A stretch of 37,459 nucleotides of DNA, taken from contig CAMAVA010000012.1 of the NCBI GenBank assembly GCA_945861515.1, positions 1-37,459 on the forward strand. The letters are read 5' to 3'. Source of the DNA: Brevundimonas vancanneytii (GTDB lineage Bacteria > Pseudomonadota > Alphaproteobacteria > Caulobacterales > Caulobacteraceae). Position numbers and translations under genes: made by a program. Each line of letters starts with the position of its first letter. Position 1 is the stretch's first letter. Shown one piece after another: positions 1 to 7,562 of the stretch. The notes under the pieces were generated by a model, which worked only from the letters and a program-made list of their open reading frames with translations, made no database searches and was not told where the DNA came from.

Positions 1-828
1 GCCTATGCCATGGCCTCGACCACCACCGGGCGGCTGTCCTCCTCCGATCCCAACCTGCAGAACATCCCGATCCGCACCGAGGAAGGCCGCAAGATCCGCA
101 AGGCCTTCATCGCCGAGCCGGGCCATGTGCTGATCAGCGCCGACTACAGCCAGATCGAGCTGCGTTTGTTGGCCCATGTCGGGGAAATCCCGCAGCTGCA
201 GGCCGCCTTCCGGCAGGGTCTGGACATCCATGCCATGACCGCCTCGGAGATGTTCAACACCCCCATCGAGGGCATGCCGTCCGACATCCGGCGCCGGGCC
301 AAGGCGATCAATTTCGGCATCGTCTATGGCATCAGCGCCTTTGGCCTGGCCAACCAGCTGTCGATCCCCCAGGCCGAGGCCGGGGCCTATATCAAGACCT
401 ATTTCGAACGGTTCCCCGGCATCGCCGCCTATATGGACCGGATGCGCGCCCAGGTGCGGGAGCATGGTTTTGTCACCACCATCTTCGGCCGCCGGATCAA
501 TATCCCCGACATCCGCGCCAAGAGCGTCGGCCAGAAGCAGTTTGCCGAACGGGCGGCCATCAATGCCCCGCTTCAGGGCGCCGCCGCCGACATCATCCGC
601 CGGGCCATGGCCCGCATGCCGGCTGCCTTGAAGGCGGCCGGCCTGAAGGGCCGCATGCTGCTGCAGGTCCATGACGAACTGGTGTTCGAGGCCCCTGCCG
701 AGGAGGCCGAGGCCACCTGCGCCCTGGCCCGGGCGGTCATGGAAGGCGCCGCCCTGCCCGTCATCGAGATGAGCGTGCCCCTGGTCGTCGAAGCCCGCGC
801 TGCAGCCAACTGGGATGAGGCGCATTGA
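1..828 (+). CDS. polA: DNA polymerase I, C-terminal polymerase domain (5' partial)
   Basis: This is the 3' end of a family A DNA polymerase, which fills gaps during Okazaki fragment processing and excision repair. The reading frame is open from base 1, so the upstream exonuclease domains lie outside the window. All three palm/fingers signatures are visible in order: motif A (DYSQIELRLLAH), the O-helix/motif B (RRAKAINFGIVYGIS) and motif C (VHDELVFE), whose aspartate binds catalytic metal. About 275 residues remain of a protein usually near 900-1000. The ATG at position 10 in the ORF track is an internal methionine, not a start. The gene ends about 3 bases before a fragment of the dispersed repeat described below. 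Identification is near certain from the motifs. Confidence 0.97.
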   Translation, partial: AYAMASTTTGRLSSSDPNLQNIPIRTEEGRKIRKAFIAEPGHVLISADYSQIELRLLAHVGEIPQLQAAFRQGLDIHAMTASEMFNTPIEGMPSDIRRRAKAINFGIVYGISAFGLANQLSIPQAEAGAYIKTYFERFPGIAAYMDRMRAQVREHGFVTTIFGRRINIPDIRAKSVGQKQFAERAAINAPLQGAAADIIRRAMARMPAALKAAGLKGRMLLQVHDELVFEAPAEEAEATCALARAVMEGAALPVIEMSVPLVVEARAAANWDEAH

Positions 829-831
829 GGG

Positions 832-843
832 TGCGTGCTTCGA
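832..843 (+). repeat. Truncated left end of the 47-bp dispersed repeat
   Basis: TGCGTGCTTCGA directly downstream of the polA stop matches the first 12 bases of the two full repeats at 898-944 and 1314-1360, then diverges. It may be a remnant third copy. Twelve bases is short, so chance cannot be excluded. Confidence 0.4.
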
Positions 844-897
844 TTCCGGTCTTTAGAACGCCCGTTTGAAAGGAAGATACTTCAGCCAAATCAGATA

Positions 898-944
898 TTT
901 CGTCATGCTGAGTAGCCAGTGCAGCGGGCGTGTCGAAGCACGCA
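898..944 (-). repeat. 47-bp dispersed repeat, copy 1 (inverted)
   Basis: Read on the minus strand it begins TGCGTGCTTCGACACGC and ends CTACTCAGCATGACGAAA. Both end blocks (17 and 18 bases) are identical in the copy at 1314-1360, while the central 12 bases differ. This pattern of conserved ends and a variable centre resembles REP/MITE-type intergenic repeats. I recall near-identical sequences dispersed in Caulobacterales genomes, but this was not searched. Confidence 0.75.
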
Positions 945-1012
945 GGCTCGAATCCGTCCGAATTGCAGCTGATGACCGCTGAACTGGACGCCTGTATTGA
1001 AGCGGCGGAGGA

Positions 1013-1279
1013 TCACTCGTAGCCAAAGTCTGGAAGCGACCGAAGTCTATAGGCTTTGCGATCTGGTAAAGGGATGTCAAATCTGGGTGTGGCCGCAAGC
1101 AGCACCGCTCTGGGGTCCAGCCTGCGCCGTCCGGGGTTCGACCCTTCCCACTCAACTGCGCTCACCAGAACAGCACAATTCCGGCCTTGAACGGTGACCA
1201 TCTGGGGGCCGTCCTTGAGTACCGCCCGCAACAACTCATTGAAGCGCCCCTCGATCTGTTCTGCAGGCCATGGCTTCAT
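1013..1279 (-). CDS. Phd/YefM-type antitoxin, no visible toxin partner
   Basis: This 88-residue protein resembles the Phd/YefM antitoxin family, which binds operator DNA through its N-terminus and neutralises a partner toxin (often a PIN-domain nuclease) through its C-terminal tail. The N-terminus (MKPWPAEQIEGRFNELL, then GPQMVTVQGRNCAVLVSAVEW) follows the family pattern. The tail (LLAATPRFDIPLPDR) matches the toxin-binding segment seen in VapB/Phd-type proteins. The ATG is preceded by AGGAG at 6 bases, a good ribosome binding site. The toxin normally overlaps or follows the antitoxin stop, yet the 170 bases downstream carry no PIN-like frame and instead hold a dispersed repeat. It is therefore either a solitary antitoxin or the remnant of a deleted pair. 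Its short length and repeat-rich setting suggest accessory DNA. Confidence 0.75.
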   Translation of the reverse strand: MKPWPAEQIEGRFNELLRAVLKDGPQMVTVQGRNCAVLVSAVEWEGSNPGRRRLDPRAVLLAATPRFDIPLPDRKAYRLRSLPDFGYE

Positions 1280-1313
1280 CGCGGGCTCCTGAAGGTCCTG
1301 GTCGGAATGGGCG

Positions 1314-1360
1314 TGCGTGCTTCGACACGCGGTCTGCGACCGCTACTCAGCATGACGAAA
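1314..1360 (+). repeat. 47-bp dispersed repeat, copy 2 (direct)
   Basis: This is the second full copy, in opposite orientation to copy 1, so the pair brackets the antitoxin gene as an inverted repeat about 370 bases apart. The variable centre forms a small hairpin (CGGTC-TGC-GACCG). It lies just upstream of the antitoxin on the transcribed strand and could affect its promoter or mRNA leader. Confidence 0.75.
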
Positions 1361-1430
1361 AACCTAAACATTACCGCATACGGGCGATTTCTCGCCACGT
1401 GATGGGTCGGCAGGACGATGCACGCAAGCG

Positions 1431-2732
1431 CTACCCCAGGGCCGCCGCCTGAGCTGCGATCCGCTGGATCAGGGTCGGGGTCAGGTAGCCGTCGGCGGGC
1501 AGGCCATTGGCCTTTTGCCAGGCCCGGACGGCCACCCGGCTCTTCGGTCCGATCGCCCCGTCCACACCGCCGGTGTCAAAGCCCAGCTTGATCAGGGACT
1601 GCTGGGCCAGGATCCGGTCTGACAGGGACAGGGGAATTTCCACCGGCCAGGGGGTCGCCAGGGGCCCGTCGCCGGAAAACCTCAGGCCCAGCAGTCCGAC
1701 GCCGAGCGCATAGGCCGTGGAATTGTTGTAGCGCATGATCACCCCGTGGTTGGGGAAGATCAGGAAGGCCGGGCCATTGCCGCCGGAGGGCAGGATCAGG
1801 CTGGCGCCGGAGGCCTGGTCCGCCGCCGACCAGGGCAGGCCGTCGGCCCGCACCACCCCGCGCTGGATCCAGACGGACAGGGGCTCCCGCGCCTGTTCGG
1901 TCAGGCCCAGGTCCAGGCCCGGCGGCAGCCGCACCTCCCGCGACCAGCTTTCGCCCCGCTTCCAGCCGGCCCTGGCCAGGTAGTTGGCCGTGGAGGCCAG
2001 GGCGTCCGGGGTCGAGCCCCAGATGTCGCGAAGGCCATCGCCATCGCCGTCCACGGCGGTGGACAGAAAGACGCCTGGCAGGAACTGGGTCTGGCCCATG
2101 GCGCCGGCCCAGCTGCCCTTCAGTCCGGCCCGGCTCTGCTGGCCGCTGCCAATGATGGTCAGGGCCGAGATCAGTTCGGACTCCGCCCAGGCCCGCCGGC
2201 GGCCGTCCGCCGCCAGACTGGCCAGGGACCGGACCACATCCATGTCACCCTGCAGCTTGCCAAAGGCCGATTCCATGGCCCAGACGGCCAGAATGATATC
2301 GCGCGGCACGCCGTAACGGGTCTCGAGCCCGGGCAGATAGTCCAGGCTCTGGCGAAACTGCCGGCCCTGGGTGATCCGCACCTCCGAGACCGTGCCTTTC
2401 ACATAGTCGCCCACCGGCTTGGAGAACTCCGGCTGCTTGCCGTCCAGGGCCGCCGCCCGGGGGTCGGGCGTCAGGCCGGCCAGTTCCCGGTCCAGCAGCT
2501 GGGGCGACAGGCCCGCAGCCAGGGCCCGGCCGCGAAAGGCATGGAGCCAGCTGTCAAAGGACAGATCGCCCGACACGACAGGCGGCGGCATTGCGGCCGG
2601 CGCCACAACGGCAGCCGACACCGGCGTGACCGCCATCGGCGGCGGCGCCGCCGGAGCCAGCCCCAGGGACGGTTCCAGATTGGGATCGGCGCAGCCGGCC
2701 AGGGTGAGCATCAGAAGGAGGCGTAGGTCCAT
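1431..2732 (-). CDS. Lytic murein transglycosylase B-type lipoprotein with peptidoglycan-binding domain
   Basis: The enzyme cleaves the MurNAc-GlcNAc bond of peptidoglycan to give 1,6-anhydro ends, acting in the periplasm. The 433-residue protein starts with a short lipoprotein signal (LTLAGC, lipidated Cys near residue 14), followed by a Pro/Ala-rich linker to about residue 55. The MltB-like lysozyme fold carries the catalytic glutamate in AVWAMESAFG (Glu154) and the conserved block SWAGAMGQTQFLPG. Residues about 370-430 form a PG_binding_1 domain (LGFDTGGVDGAIGPKSRVAVRAWQKANG). Length and architecture fit the MltB_2 (TIGR02283-like) family common in alphaproteobacteria. The ATG start puts the signal peptide at the N-terminus. 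It stands alone, with 76 bases to the next gene upstream in the map. Confidence 0.93.
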   Translation of the reverse strand: MDLRLLLMLTLAGCADPNLEPSLGLAPAAPPPMAVTPVSAAVVAPAAMPPPVVSGDLSFDSWLHAFRGRALAAGLSPQLLDRELAGLTPDPRAAALDGKQPEFSKPVGDYVKGTVSEVRITQGRQFRQSLDYLPGLETRYGVPRDIILAVWAMESAFGKLQGDMDVVRSLASLAADGRRRAWAESELISALTIIGSGQQSRAGLKGSWAGAMGQTQFLPGVFLSTAVDGDGDGLRDIWGSTPDALASTANYLARAGWKRGESWSREVRLPPGLDLGLTEQAREPLSVWIQRGVVRADGLPWSAADQASGASLILPSGGNGPAFLIFPNHGVIMRYNNSTAYALGVGLLGLRFSGDGPLATPWPVEIPLSLSDRILAQQSLIKLGFDTGGVDGAIGPKSRVAVRAWQKANGLPADGYLTPTLIQRIAAQAAALG

Positions 2733-2808
2733 GGGCTCAAACTAGCCGCAAGGCGGCTCCGGACTCAATCACAACCCTGACAACGGCCCGTATCGCCGGT
2801 CTGGCGGG

Positions 2809-3243
2809 CTATTTCTGAAGCCTGAAAACAAACTGGCCGGTGTCGCCGGGCTTGTTGATCATCCGGCCGGCCAGACTGGTCGTGCTGACCCACCGGGCGA
2901 GGTACAGGGCATAGCCGCTGTTGACGGCATACATGATGCGGTCCTCGTCCTGCAGCCAGCGGGCGTCGTCATAGGTCGCGCCGTTATAGCCATAGGTCAG
3001 GGTGCAGTCGGCCTTGAACACGATGGTCATGTCGTAGGTGTCGCCGTCCTGCCAGACCGTATTGCCGCGAAAGGTCTTGCCGGCCACGGAGGTGGCCCGG
3101 CCGGGATCGCCACATTTGGCGGCCGGTTTCGCGGCCGGGGATGCCGTCTGGGCCGGCAGAGAGAGGGCGGGGGCCGCCGCGGTTGCAGCAGGGGCCGCGA
3201 CGAAAACGAACAGGGTCGCGGTGACCAGGATCGAGGGGCGCAT
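2809..3243 (-). CDS. Small secreted protein of unknown function
   Basis: The 144-residue protein has a clear signal peptide (MRPSILVTATLFVFVAAPAATAAA) and an Ala/Pro-rich spacer to about residue 43. A compact domain of about 100 residues follows, rich in aromatic and Asp residues (GNTVWQDGDTYDMTIVF, TYGYNGATYDDARWLQDEDRIMY). The alternating pattern suggests a beta-rich, lipocalin- or META-like periplasmic fold, but I recognise no family. It contains two cysteines (in KCGD and ADCTLTYG), which could form a disulfide. It is divergent from the membrane protein/XRE pair, so the 155-base spacer with the 43-bp palindrome could also hold its promoter. Confidence 0.75.
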   Translation of the reverse strand: MRPSILVTATLFVFVAAPAATAAAPALSLPAQTASPAAKPAAKCGDPGRATSVAGKTFRGNTVWQDGDTYDMTIVFKADCTLTYGYNGATYDDARWLQDEDRIMYAVNSGYALYLARWVSTTSLAGRMINKPGDTGQFVFRLQK

Positions 3244-3328
3244 GGGACTTCGCTCCGTTGCAAGTCAGACCAGGACTCTAGTGCGGGTCCAGGCGGCCGG
3301 AACCCTCAGGAAGGGGGGCAGGCCTTGC

Positions 3329-3371
3329 GATGTTAAATATCTTTGACATCATGTCTGAAATATTGCACATC
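3329..3371. promoter_or_regulatory. 43-bp imperfect palindrome, likely operator
   Basis: The two arms GATGTTAAATATCTTTGACAT and GATGTGCAATATTTCAGACAT (second read on the complement) agree at 16 of 21 positions around the centre at 3350. The tract is strikingly AT-rich for this genome. A TTGACA hexamer (3343-3348) sits inside it, so a bound protein could block or position RNA polymerase. It lies 26 bases before the likely start of the membrane protein gene whose downstream partner encodes an XRE regulator, so autoregulation is the simplest reading. The regulator-site link is inference. Confidence 0.65.
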
Positions 3372-3397
3372 GCTTCCGCACAATGGAGCGCAACGAG

Positions 3398-3859
3398 ATG
3401 TCGTATCGGGAGAAAAGCGCCTGGGTGTCGCTGGTCAGCACCCTTCTCATCTGGGGCGGCTATTTCGTCGCCCTGTTCCGGGGCTTGCTGTCGGGCCAGG
3501 CCGGCCTGATGAGTTTCGCCGGACTGTTTGTCGGCTGCATCTTCCTGGTGGTGGTGGTCCAGGTGGTCCTGGCGATCCTGATTGCCCTGCAGTCACCGTC
3601 GGAAGCCGAGGCCGCGCCCGATGAGCGGGAACGGCGGATCGACGACCAGGCCGGCCGCCGCGCCTACTGGGTCCTCAGCAGCCTGACCCTCACCCTGGTG
3701 CTCTGCCTGCCCGTCGCCCTTCTGCTCTGGCCGGCCTTCCGGCAGGGGCCGGGCCCCCAGGGCCTGATGCTGGCGGCCAGCGGCGTTTTCCTGGCCATCA
3801 CCCTGGCCGAGGTGGTGCGGTCGGCCAGCCAGGTGCTGGACTATCGCAGGCTGGCCTGA
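3398..3859 (+). CDS. Four-helix membrane protein paired with an XRE regulator
   Basis: I do not recognise the family by name. The protein (about 153 residues) has four predicted transmembrane segments in two pairs (SLVSTLLIWGGYFVALF, SFAGLFVGCIFLVVVVQVVL, then WVLSSLTLTLVLCLPVALLL and GLMLAASGVFLAITLAEVV), separated by a charged cytoplasmic-type loop (DERERRIDDQAGRR). I prefer the second ATG (MSYREKSAW) because GGAG lies 9 bases upstream of it. The track's first ATG, 15 bases earlier, has no clear ribosome binding site. Only 3 bases separate its stop from the XRE gene, so the two are probably co-transcribed. Small XRE proteins next to short membrane proteins are a common arrangement, but the role is unknown. 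Confidence 0.8.
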   Translation: MSYREKSAWVSLVSTLLIWGGYFVALFRGLLSGQAGLMSFAGLFVGCIFLVVVVQVVLAILIALQSPSEAEAAPDERERRIDDQAGRRAYWVLSSLTLTLVLCLPVALLLWPAFRQGPGPQGLMLAASGVFLAITLAEVVRSASQVLDYRRLA

Positions 3860-3862
3860 TCC

Positions 3863-4075
3863 ATGGCCAGGGGATCATTGCAGAACCAGGTCCGCCGCCT
3901 CCGGTTCGACCATGGCGAGATGACCCAGGCAGACCTGGCCAGCCGCATCGGCGTCACCCGCCAGACCATCGCCGCCATAGAGCAGAACCGCTATGCGCCG
4001 TCGCTCGAGGCGGCTTTCCGGATTGCCCATGTCTTCGGCGTCGGGATCGACGAGGTGTTCCAGTGGACGCCGTAA
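3863..4075 (+). CDS. Small XRE-family transcriptional regulator
   Basis: This 70-residue protein is almost only a Cro/C1-type helix-turn-helix domain. The canonical helices are visible: [45 protein letters not shown]. It lacks any ligand-binding or dimerisation extension, as is typical of the YgzD-like short XRE proteins. It probably binds DNA as a dimer. Its gene follows the membrane protein after 3 bases, and the palindrome at 3329-3371 is the obvious candidate operator. That regulatory link is inferred. Confidence 0.9.
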   Translation: MARGSLQNQVRRLRFDHGEMTQADLASRIGVTRQTIAAIEQNRYAPSLEAAFRIAHVFGVGIDEVFQWTP

Positions 4076-4150
4076 CCTCGTGGTCGAGGGCCGCGCCATG
4101 GTGCAGAGAGCGGTTGGCGCACTTCGGGTTCGGCGCAGTCGGGATCAAGA

Positions 4151-6409
4151 TCAGATCGCTATGGCGACGTCTTCGGGCTCCGCGTCCACTGCGGCGCTGA
4201 TCGCGGCAAACAGCTGGCCGACCTCGATGGGCTTGGCCACGAAGCCGTTCATGCCGGCAGCGATATAGTTTTCCACCTGGTGGGTCATGGCATTGGCGGT
4301 GAGGGCGATGACCGGCGTGGCGGGCCGTCCGGTCTCGGCTTCCCGGCGTCGGATCTCGCGGGTTGCGGCGACGCCGTCCATGACCGGCATCTGGACATCC
4401 ATCAGGATCACATCCCAGTCACATTGCGCCCAGGCGGTCAGGGCCTCCTCACCATTACCGACACACACGGGATTGAGACCCGCCTGGCCCAGAAGCGTCT
4501 TCAGCACCAGCTGGTTCACCGGGTTGTCTTCCGCCGCCAGGATGCGCAGGGGTCGGTCATCGAAACCGCACTCCGGCCCCATGTCCCGGGTTGCTGCAGG
4601 GACGGCTTGGGCGGACTGCGGCAGTGGCAGGTCCACCGTGAAGCAGCTTCCAAGGCCGACCGCGCTCTCGGCCCTGATCTCGCCGCCCATGGCCAGACAA
4701 AGCTCCCGGCAGATGGACAGGCCCAATCCCGTCCCGCCAAATCGGCGAGTGGTCGAGGCGTCGGCCTGGACGAACTTGTCGAACAGGCGATCGATTCTCT
4801 CCGGGTCCATGCCGATGCCCGTGTCGGAAACCGTGATCCTCATCCGGTCCTCGACCCGGTCGACCTGGACCCGCACCGACCCGGCGCTGGTGAACTTCAG
4901 AGCGTTGGAGATCAGGTTGAACAGAATCTGGCGAACCCGGACGGGATCGCCGCGATAGGCGCCCAGGGCCAGCGGCGCGATTTCGACGCTGAAATCCAGT
5001 CCCCGGTTGCCGGCCAAGGGCTTGAAAGTGTCCCTGACTCCATGGACCAGCGGCTCCAGGTCGAAAACAACCGCTTCCAGTTCCAGTCCCCCGGCCTCGA
5101 TCTTGGAGAGGTCCAGGATATCGTTCAGAATCGTCAGCAGGGTGGCGCCAGACTGTCCGATCACCTCGAGCCGCTCGCGCTGCAGCCCGGCCGGGGTGTC
5201 GCGCTGCATGGCCTGAACCATCCCCAGCACGCCCTTCAGGGGCGTACGAATCTCATGGCTGACGGTCGCCAGAAACTCGCCCTTGGCCCGGTTGGCCGTC
5301 TCGGCCGCATCAAGCGCCTCTTGTTGGGCCTTTGCGGCGCGCTGCACTTCGGTCATGTCGACAAAGGTGGCGATACAGTTGCTCCAGGGGTTCTTGCCCT
5401 CCGGGACCGTGCGGATATGGACGCAGACCTCGACCGTTGAGCCGTCAGTGCGCAGGACCTTTGCGTAGAACGGCGGAAAGCTTCCATCGGGCCGAAGACC
5501 ATCCAGGCTTTCGCAGAAGCCGGTCAGGAAACTGGTGTCAAAATGGCGCGCAGCGACCGAGCCTTCAAAGCCGGTGACCCCGTACAGTTCCTCGGCGGTC
5601 TTGTTGGCGCCCAAGAGGAAAAGCGCCGAGATGGCGTCCTCGACCCTTTCTATCTTGCCGCGCAGGGCCTGGCCTAACGCCCTGTCCCCTGCCTCGACAT
5701 GGGGTTGAAGCAGGTCGTAGATGCCGGCGGCGCTGAAGTTGATCTGGGGCAGGGGGCTCTGGTCGAACAGCATTCTCCAGAGGGCGGCGCTCTGACGCAG
5801 CTTTTCCTGGGTTTCATTCAGGTGACGCCGGGCTGCCAGCATTCGGGTCACCCCCTCGGCCGCGAAGCCAAGAGCAATGACCAGGACCAGGCCGACTGGG
5901 ACGAGACGCAGGTTTAGGGGATTGGGCCCGAGCAGGACAATGGCCAGGACCACAAGGCCAGGAAGAGCGCCGCCGACCACGAATCCTGTCTGGGACTGAT
6001 AGGCGTTGGTCTGGGCGAAGAAGATCACCGACAACCAGACCAGGATGGCGCAAAGGGCGCCCTCGAAGGAACCGGACAGCCAGAGCATGGCGCCCATGCC
6101 CACCCAGGAGGCGCCTGCCGCAGCCAGACAGCCGACGTGCCACAGTCGTGTGGGCCAGCCCACTACCTGTCGAAGATACTGCCTGCGCGTGGCGAACCAG
6201 GCGACGATTTCGATGGCCACGCCAAGCACCGCCCAGCTCAGGCAGAGGCTCCAGGGCAACATCTGAGCGAACACCACCCCGACGCCGCTGGTCACGATCA
6301 CCCGCAGGGCAAACCCTGCGTGCGTACTTACGGCCAGTTCGTCCAGCCCTTCGTCGAGGATTTTCTGCAAAGCGCAGGCCCTTCTCTTGTCAGGGCAGTC
6401 TGGGGCCAA
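4151..6409 (-). CDS. Membrane hybrid sensor histidine kinase/response regulator
   Basis: The 752-residue protein senses a signal and phosphorylates itself on histidine, then passes phosphate to its own receiver domain. Residues about 30-195 hold roughly six hydrophobic segments, a membrane sensor. A PAS-like region spans about 205-355 (ending CIATFVDMTEVQRAAKAQ). HisKA carries FLATVSHEIRTPL (His385), HATPase_c has the N box (NLISNALKF), DTGIGM and GGTGLGLSI. The C-terminal receiver (621-740) has the acidic pair in AAEDNP, the phospho-acceptor ILMDVQMPVMDG (Asp671) and the conserved lysine in VAKPIE. The track's first codon is TTG, without an obvious Shine-Dalgarno. The first in-frame ATG is already inside a membrane segment, so the exact start is uncertain. 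No partner regulator or HPt gene is adjacent; the ligand is unknown. Confidence 0.92.
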   Translation of the reverse strand: MAPDCPDKRRACALQKILDEGLDELAVSTHAGFALRVIVTSGVGVVFAQMLPWSLCLSWAVLGVAIEIVAWFATRRQYLRQVVGWPTRLWHVGCLAAAGASWVGMGAMLWLSGSFEGALCAILVWLSVIFFAQTNAYQSQTGFVVGGALPGLVVLAIVLLGPNPLNLRLVPVGLVLVIALGFAAEGVTRMLAARRHLNETQEKLRQSAALWRMLFDQSPLPQINFSAAGIYDLLQPHVEAGDRALGQALRGKIERVEDAISALFLLGANKTAEELYGVTGFEGSVAARHFDTSFLTGFCESLDGLRPDGSFPPFYAKVLRTDGSTVEVCVHIRTVPEGKNPWSNCIATFVDMTEVQRAAKAQQEALDAAETANRAKGEFLATVSHEIRTPLKGVLGMVQAMQRDTPAGLQRERLEVIGQSGATLLTILNDILDLSKIEAGGLELEAVVFDLEPLVHGVRDTFKPLAGNRGLDFSVEIAPLALGAYRGDPVRVRQILFNLISNALKFTSAGSVRVQVDRVEDRMRITVSDTGIGMDPERIDRLFDKFVQADASTTRRFGGTGLGLSICRELCLAMGGEIRAESAVGLGSCFTVDLPLPQSAQAVPAATRDMGPECGFDDRPLRILAAEDNPVNQLVLKTLLGQAGLNPVCVGNGEEALTAWAQCDWDVILMDVQMPVMDGVAATREIRRREAETGRPATPVIALTANAMTHQVENYIAAGMNGFVAKPIEVGQLFAAISAAVDAEPEDVAIAI

Positions 6410-6478
6410 TGGCTTGACATCGCGTTACTTCCAAATTCGTTCGTGAATCCTGTCGGCAGCAGCAGGTTCGACTGGCGA

Positions 6479-6511
6479 CGAGAGGTTGTGGGGATCCCGG
6501 GGCGCCTCTCG
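6479..6511. terminator. Hairpin downstream of the APH-like gene
   Basis: CGAGAGG and CCTCTCG pair around a GC-rich loop containing GGGATCCC. It lies between the end of the APH-like gene and the start of the histidine kinase. There is no T-run on either strand, so termination activity is doubtful. Confidence 0.3.
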
Positions 6512-6567
6512 CTATGGTCGATGCGGCGATCATCGGCCGGCCTGGAGCGGCCGCAGGATGTTGCAGG

Positions 6568-7395
6568 TCAGTCTGGCGCCAGGCCGTCCCGGGCCTCCAG
6601 GGCGAATTCTATCCGCCGGATGAGCCGCGCCTGTTCTGACGGCGACACCCCCGCCAGGAGGACAAGACCGCAGCCCATGGGCAGAAACGGCGCTGCCGCC
6701 GCTGTCAACGCTTCGGGGGACAGGCCGGCCAGCCGGGCATAGTCCGACTTCAGGGCGGCAAAGACCGCCCTCGGCCGTTCCGGGTCGGCCACCCGGTCAG
6801 CAACGATCTCGGTCAGCAGGATCTCGCAGAGGCACAGGTCATAGGCGGCTGGCGCGCAGACCGCGCCAAACCAGTCAATCAGCCCGGGTCCCTGGGCCGT
6901 CATGATCACGTTGCCCGGGTGAAGATCACTATGACACAGGGCGTCTCCGGCCGGCAGGCCGTCGATCAGCGACAGGAGGCCCCTGGCGATAGGGGCCGGG
7001 ATCCGCTCTCCGGCATCTTGAAAATTGGCGGCTAGCCAGTCCCGAAGGGAAGGCAGGGCGGCGGGCGCCGGCGTCCTGTGAAGCTGCAGGGCCAGGGTTG
7101 CCAGCACCGCCCCGGTCTCGGCCGGCGTCATGGCCCCAGTCCGGGACAGATGCATCAGGGTCGGCCCGTCCAGCCGCGACAGGACGAGGCCGTTCCGCCC
7201 GTCCAGAACCACCTCGTCCAGCACTTCCGGCGCCGGCGCGCCCGCCGCAAAGACCGCCCGGGTCATCCGGGCCTCATGGCGGATCAGCCGTCCCGAAACC
7301 CCGGCCCTGAACAGCTTGACCACCTGTCCGGGCGCGAAAGCATAGACCTCGGCAAAGGCCCCCTCGCCGATTTTTGCACCCGGAAGCTCTGCCAT
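6568..7395 (-). CDS. Aminoglycoside phosphotransferase (APH)-family small-molecule kinase
   Basis: This is a protein-kinase-like fold enzyme that transfers phosphate from ATP to a small molecule; the substrate is not evident. Key motifs are the glycine-rich N-lobe (IGEGAFAEVYAF), a lysine in VVKLFR, the catalytic loop CHSDLHPGNVIM (Asp as base) and the metal site LIDWFG in place of the usual DFG/DxD. I chose the start MAELPGAK at 7395, giving 275 residues, because the kinase fold starts at once. The extra 95 residues in the track are low-complexity Arg/Ser/Pro sequence overlapping the divergent gene. It need not be a resistance gene: housekeeping APH-like kinases are common in this group. Confidence 0.87.
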   Translation of the reverse strand: MAELPGAKIGEGAFAEVYAFAPGQVVKLFRAGVSGRLIRHEARMTRAVFAAGAPAPEVLDEVVLDGRNGLVLSRLDGPTLMHLSRTGAMTPAETGAVLATLALQLHRTPAPAALPSLRDWLAANFQDAGERIPAPIARGLLSLIDGLPAGDALCHSDLHPGNVIMTAQGPGLIDWFGAVCAPAAYDLCLCEILLTEIVADRVADPERPRAVFAALKSDYARLAGLSPEALTAAAAPFLPMGCGLVLLAGVSPSEQARLIRRIEFALEARDGLAPD

Positions 7396-7562
7396 CCGAC
7401 AGTGGTATAGCCGGCTTCGTTGCCGTTCAATCGTCCGGGCGCTGTAGTCGACAGGCTGGCGACACCGACTTTCGGTCGCAAAATGAGTCTGATAGACAGA
7501 TCGCCGTCCCGGGATGGGTCGCGCAACAACGCGAACAGCAGAGCCAGCCGGACCTGACGGGG

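Noticed and set aside
853-1155. 100-residue minus-strand ORF downstream of the antitoxin, considered as a toxin
   Set aside because: It overlaps the antitoxin out of frame, runs through the dispersed repeat and shows no PIN or RelE-like pattern.
4280-5440. 386-residue plus-strand ORF opposite the histidine kinase
   Set aside because: Lies wholly within the kinase catalytic and receiver domains and shows no family features.
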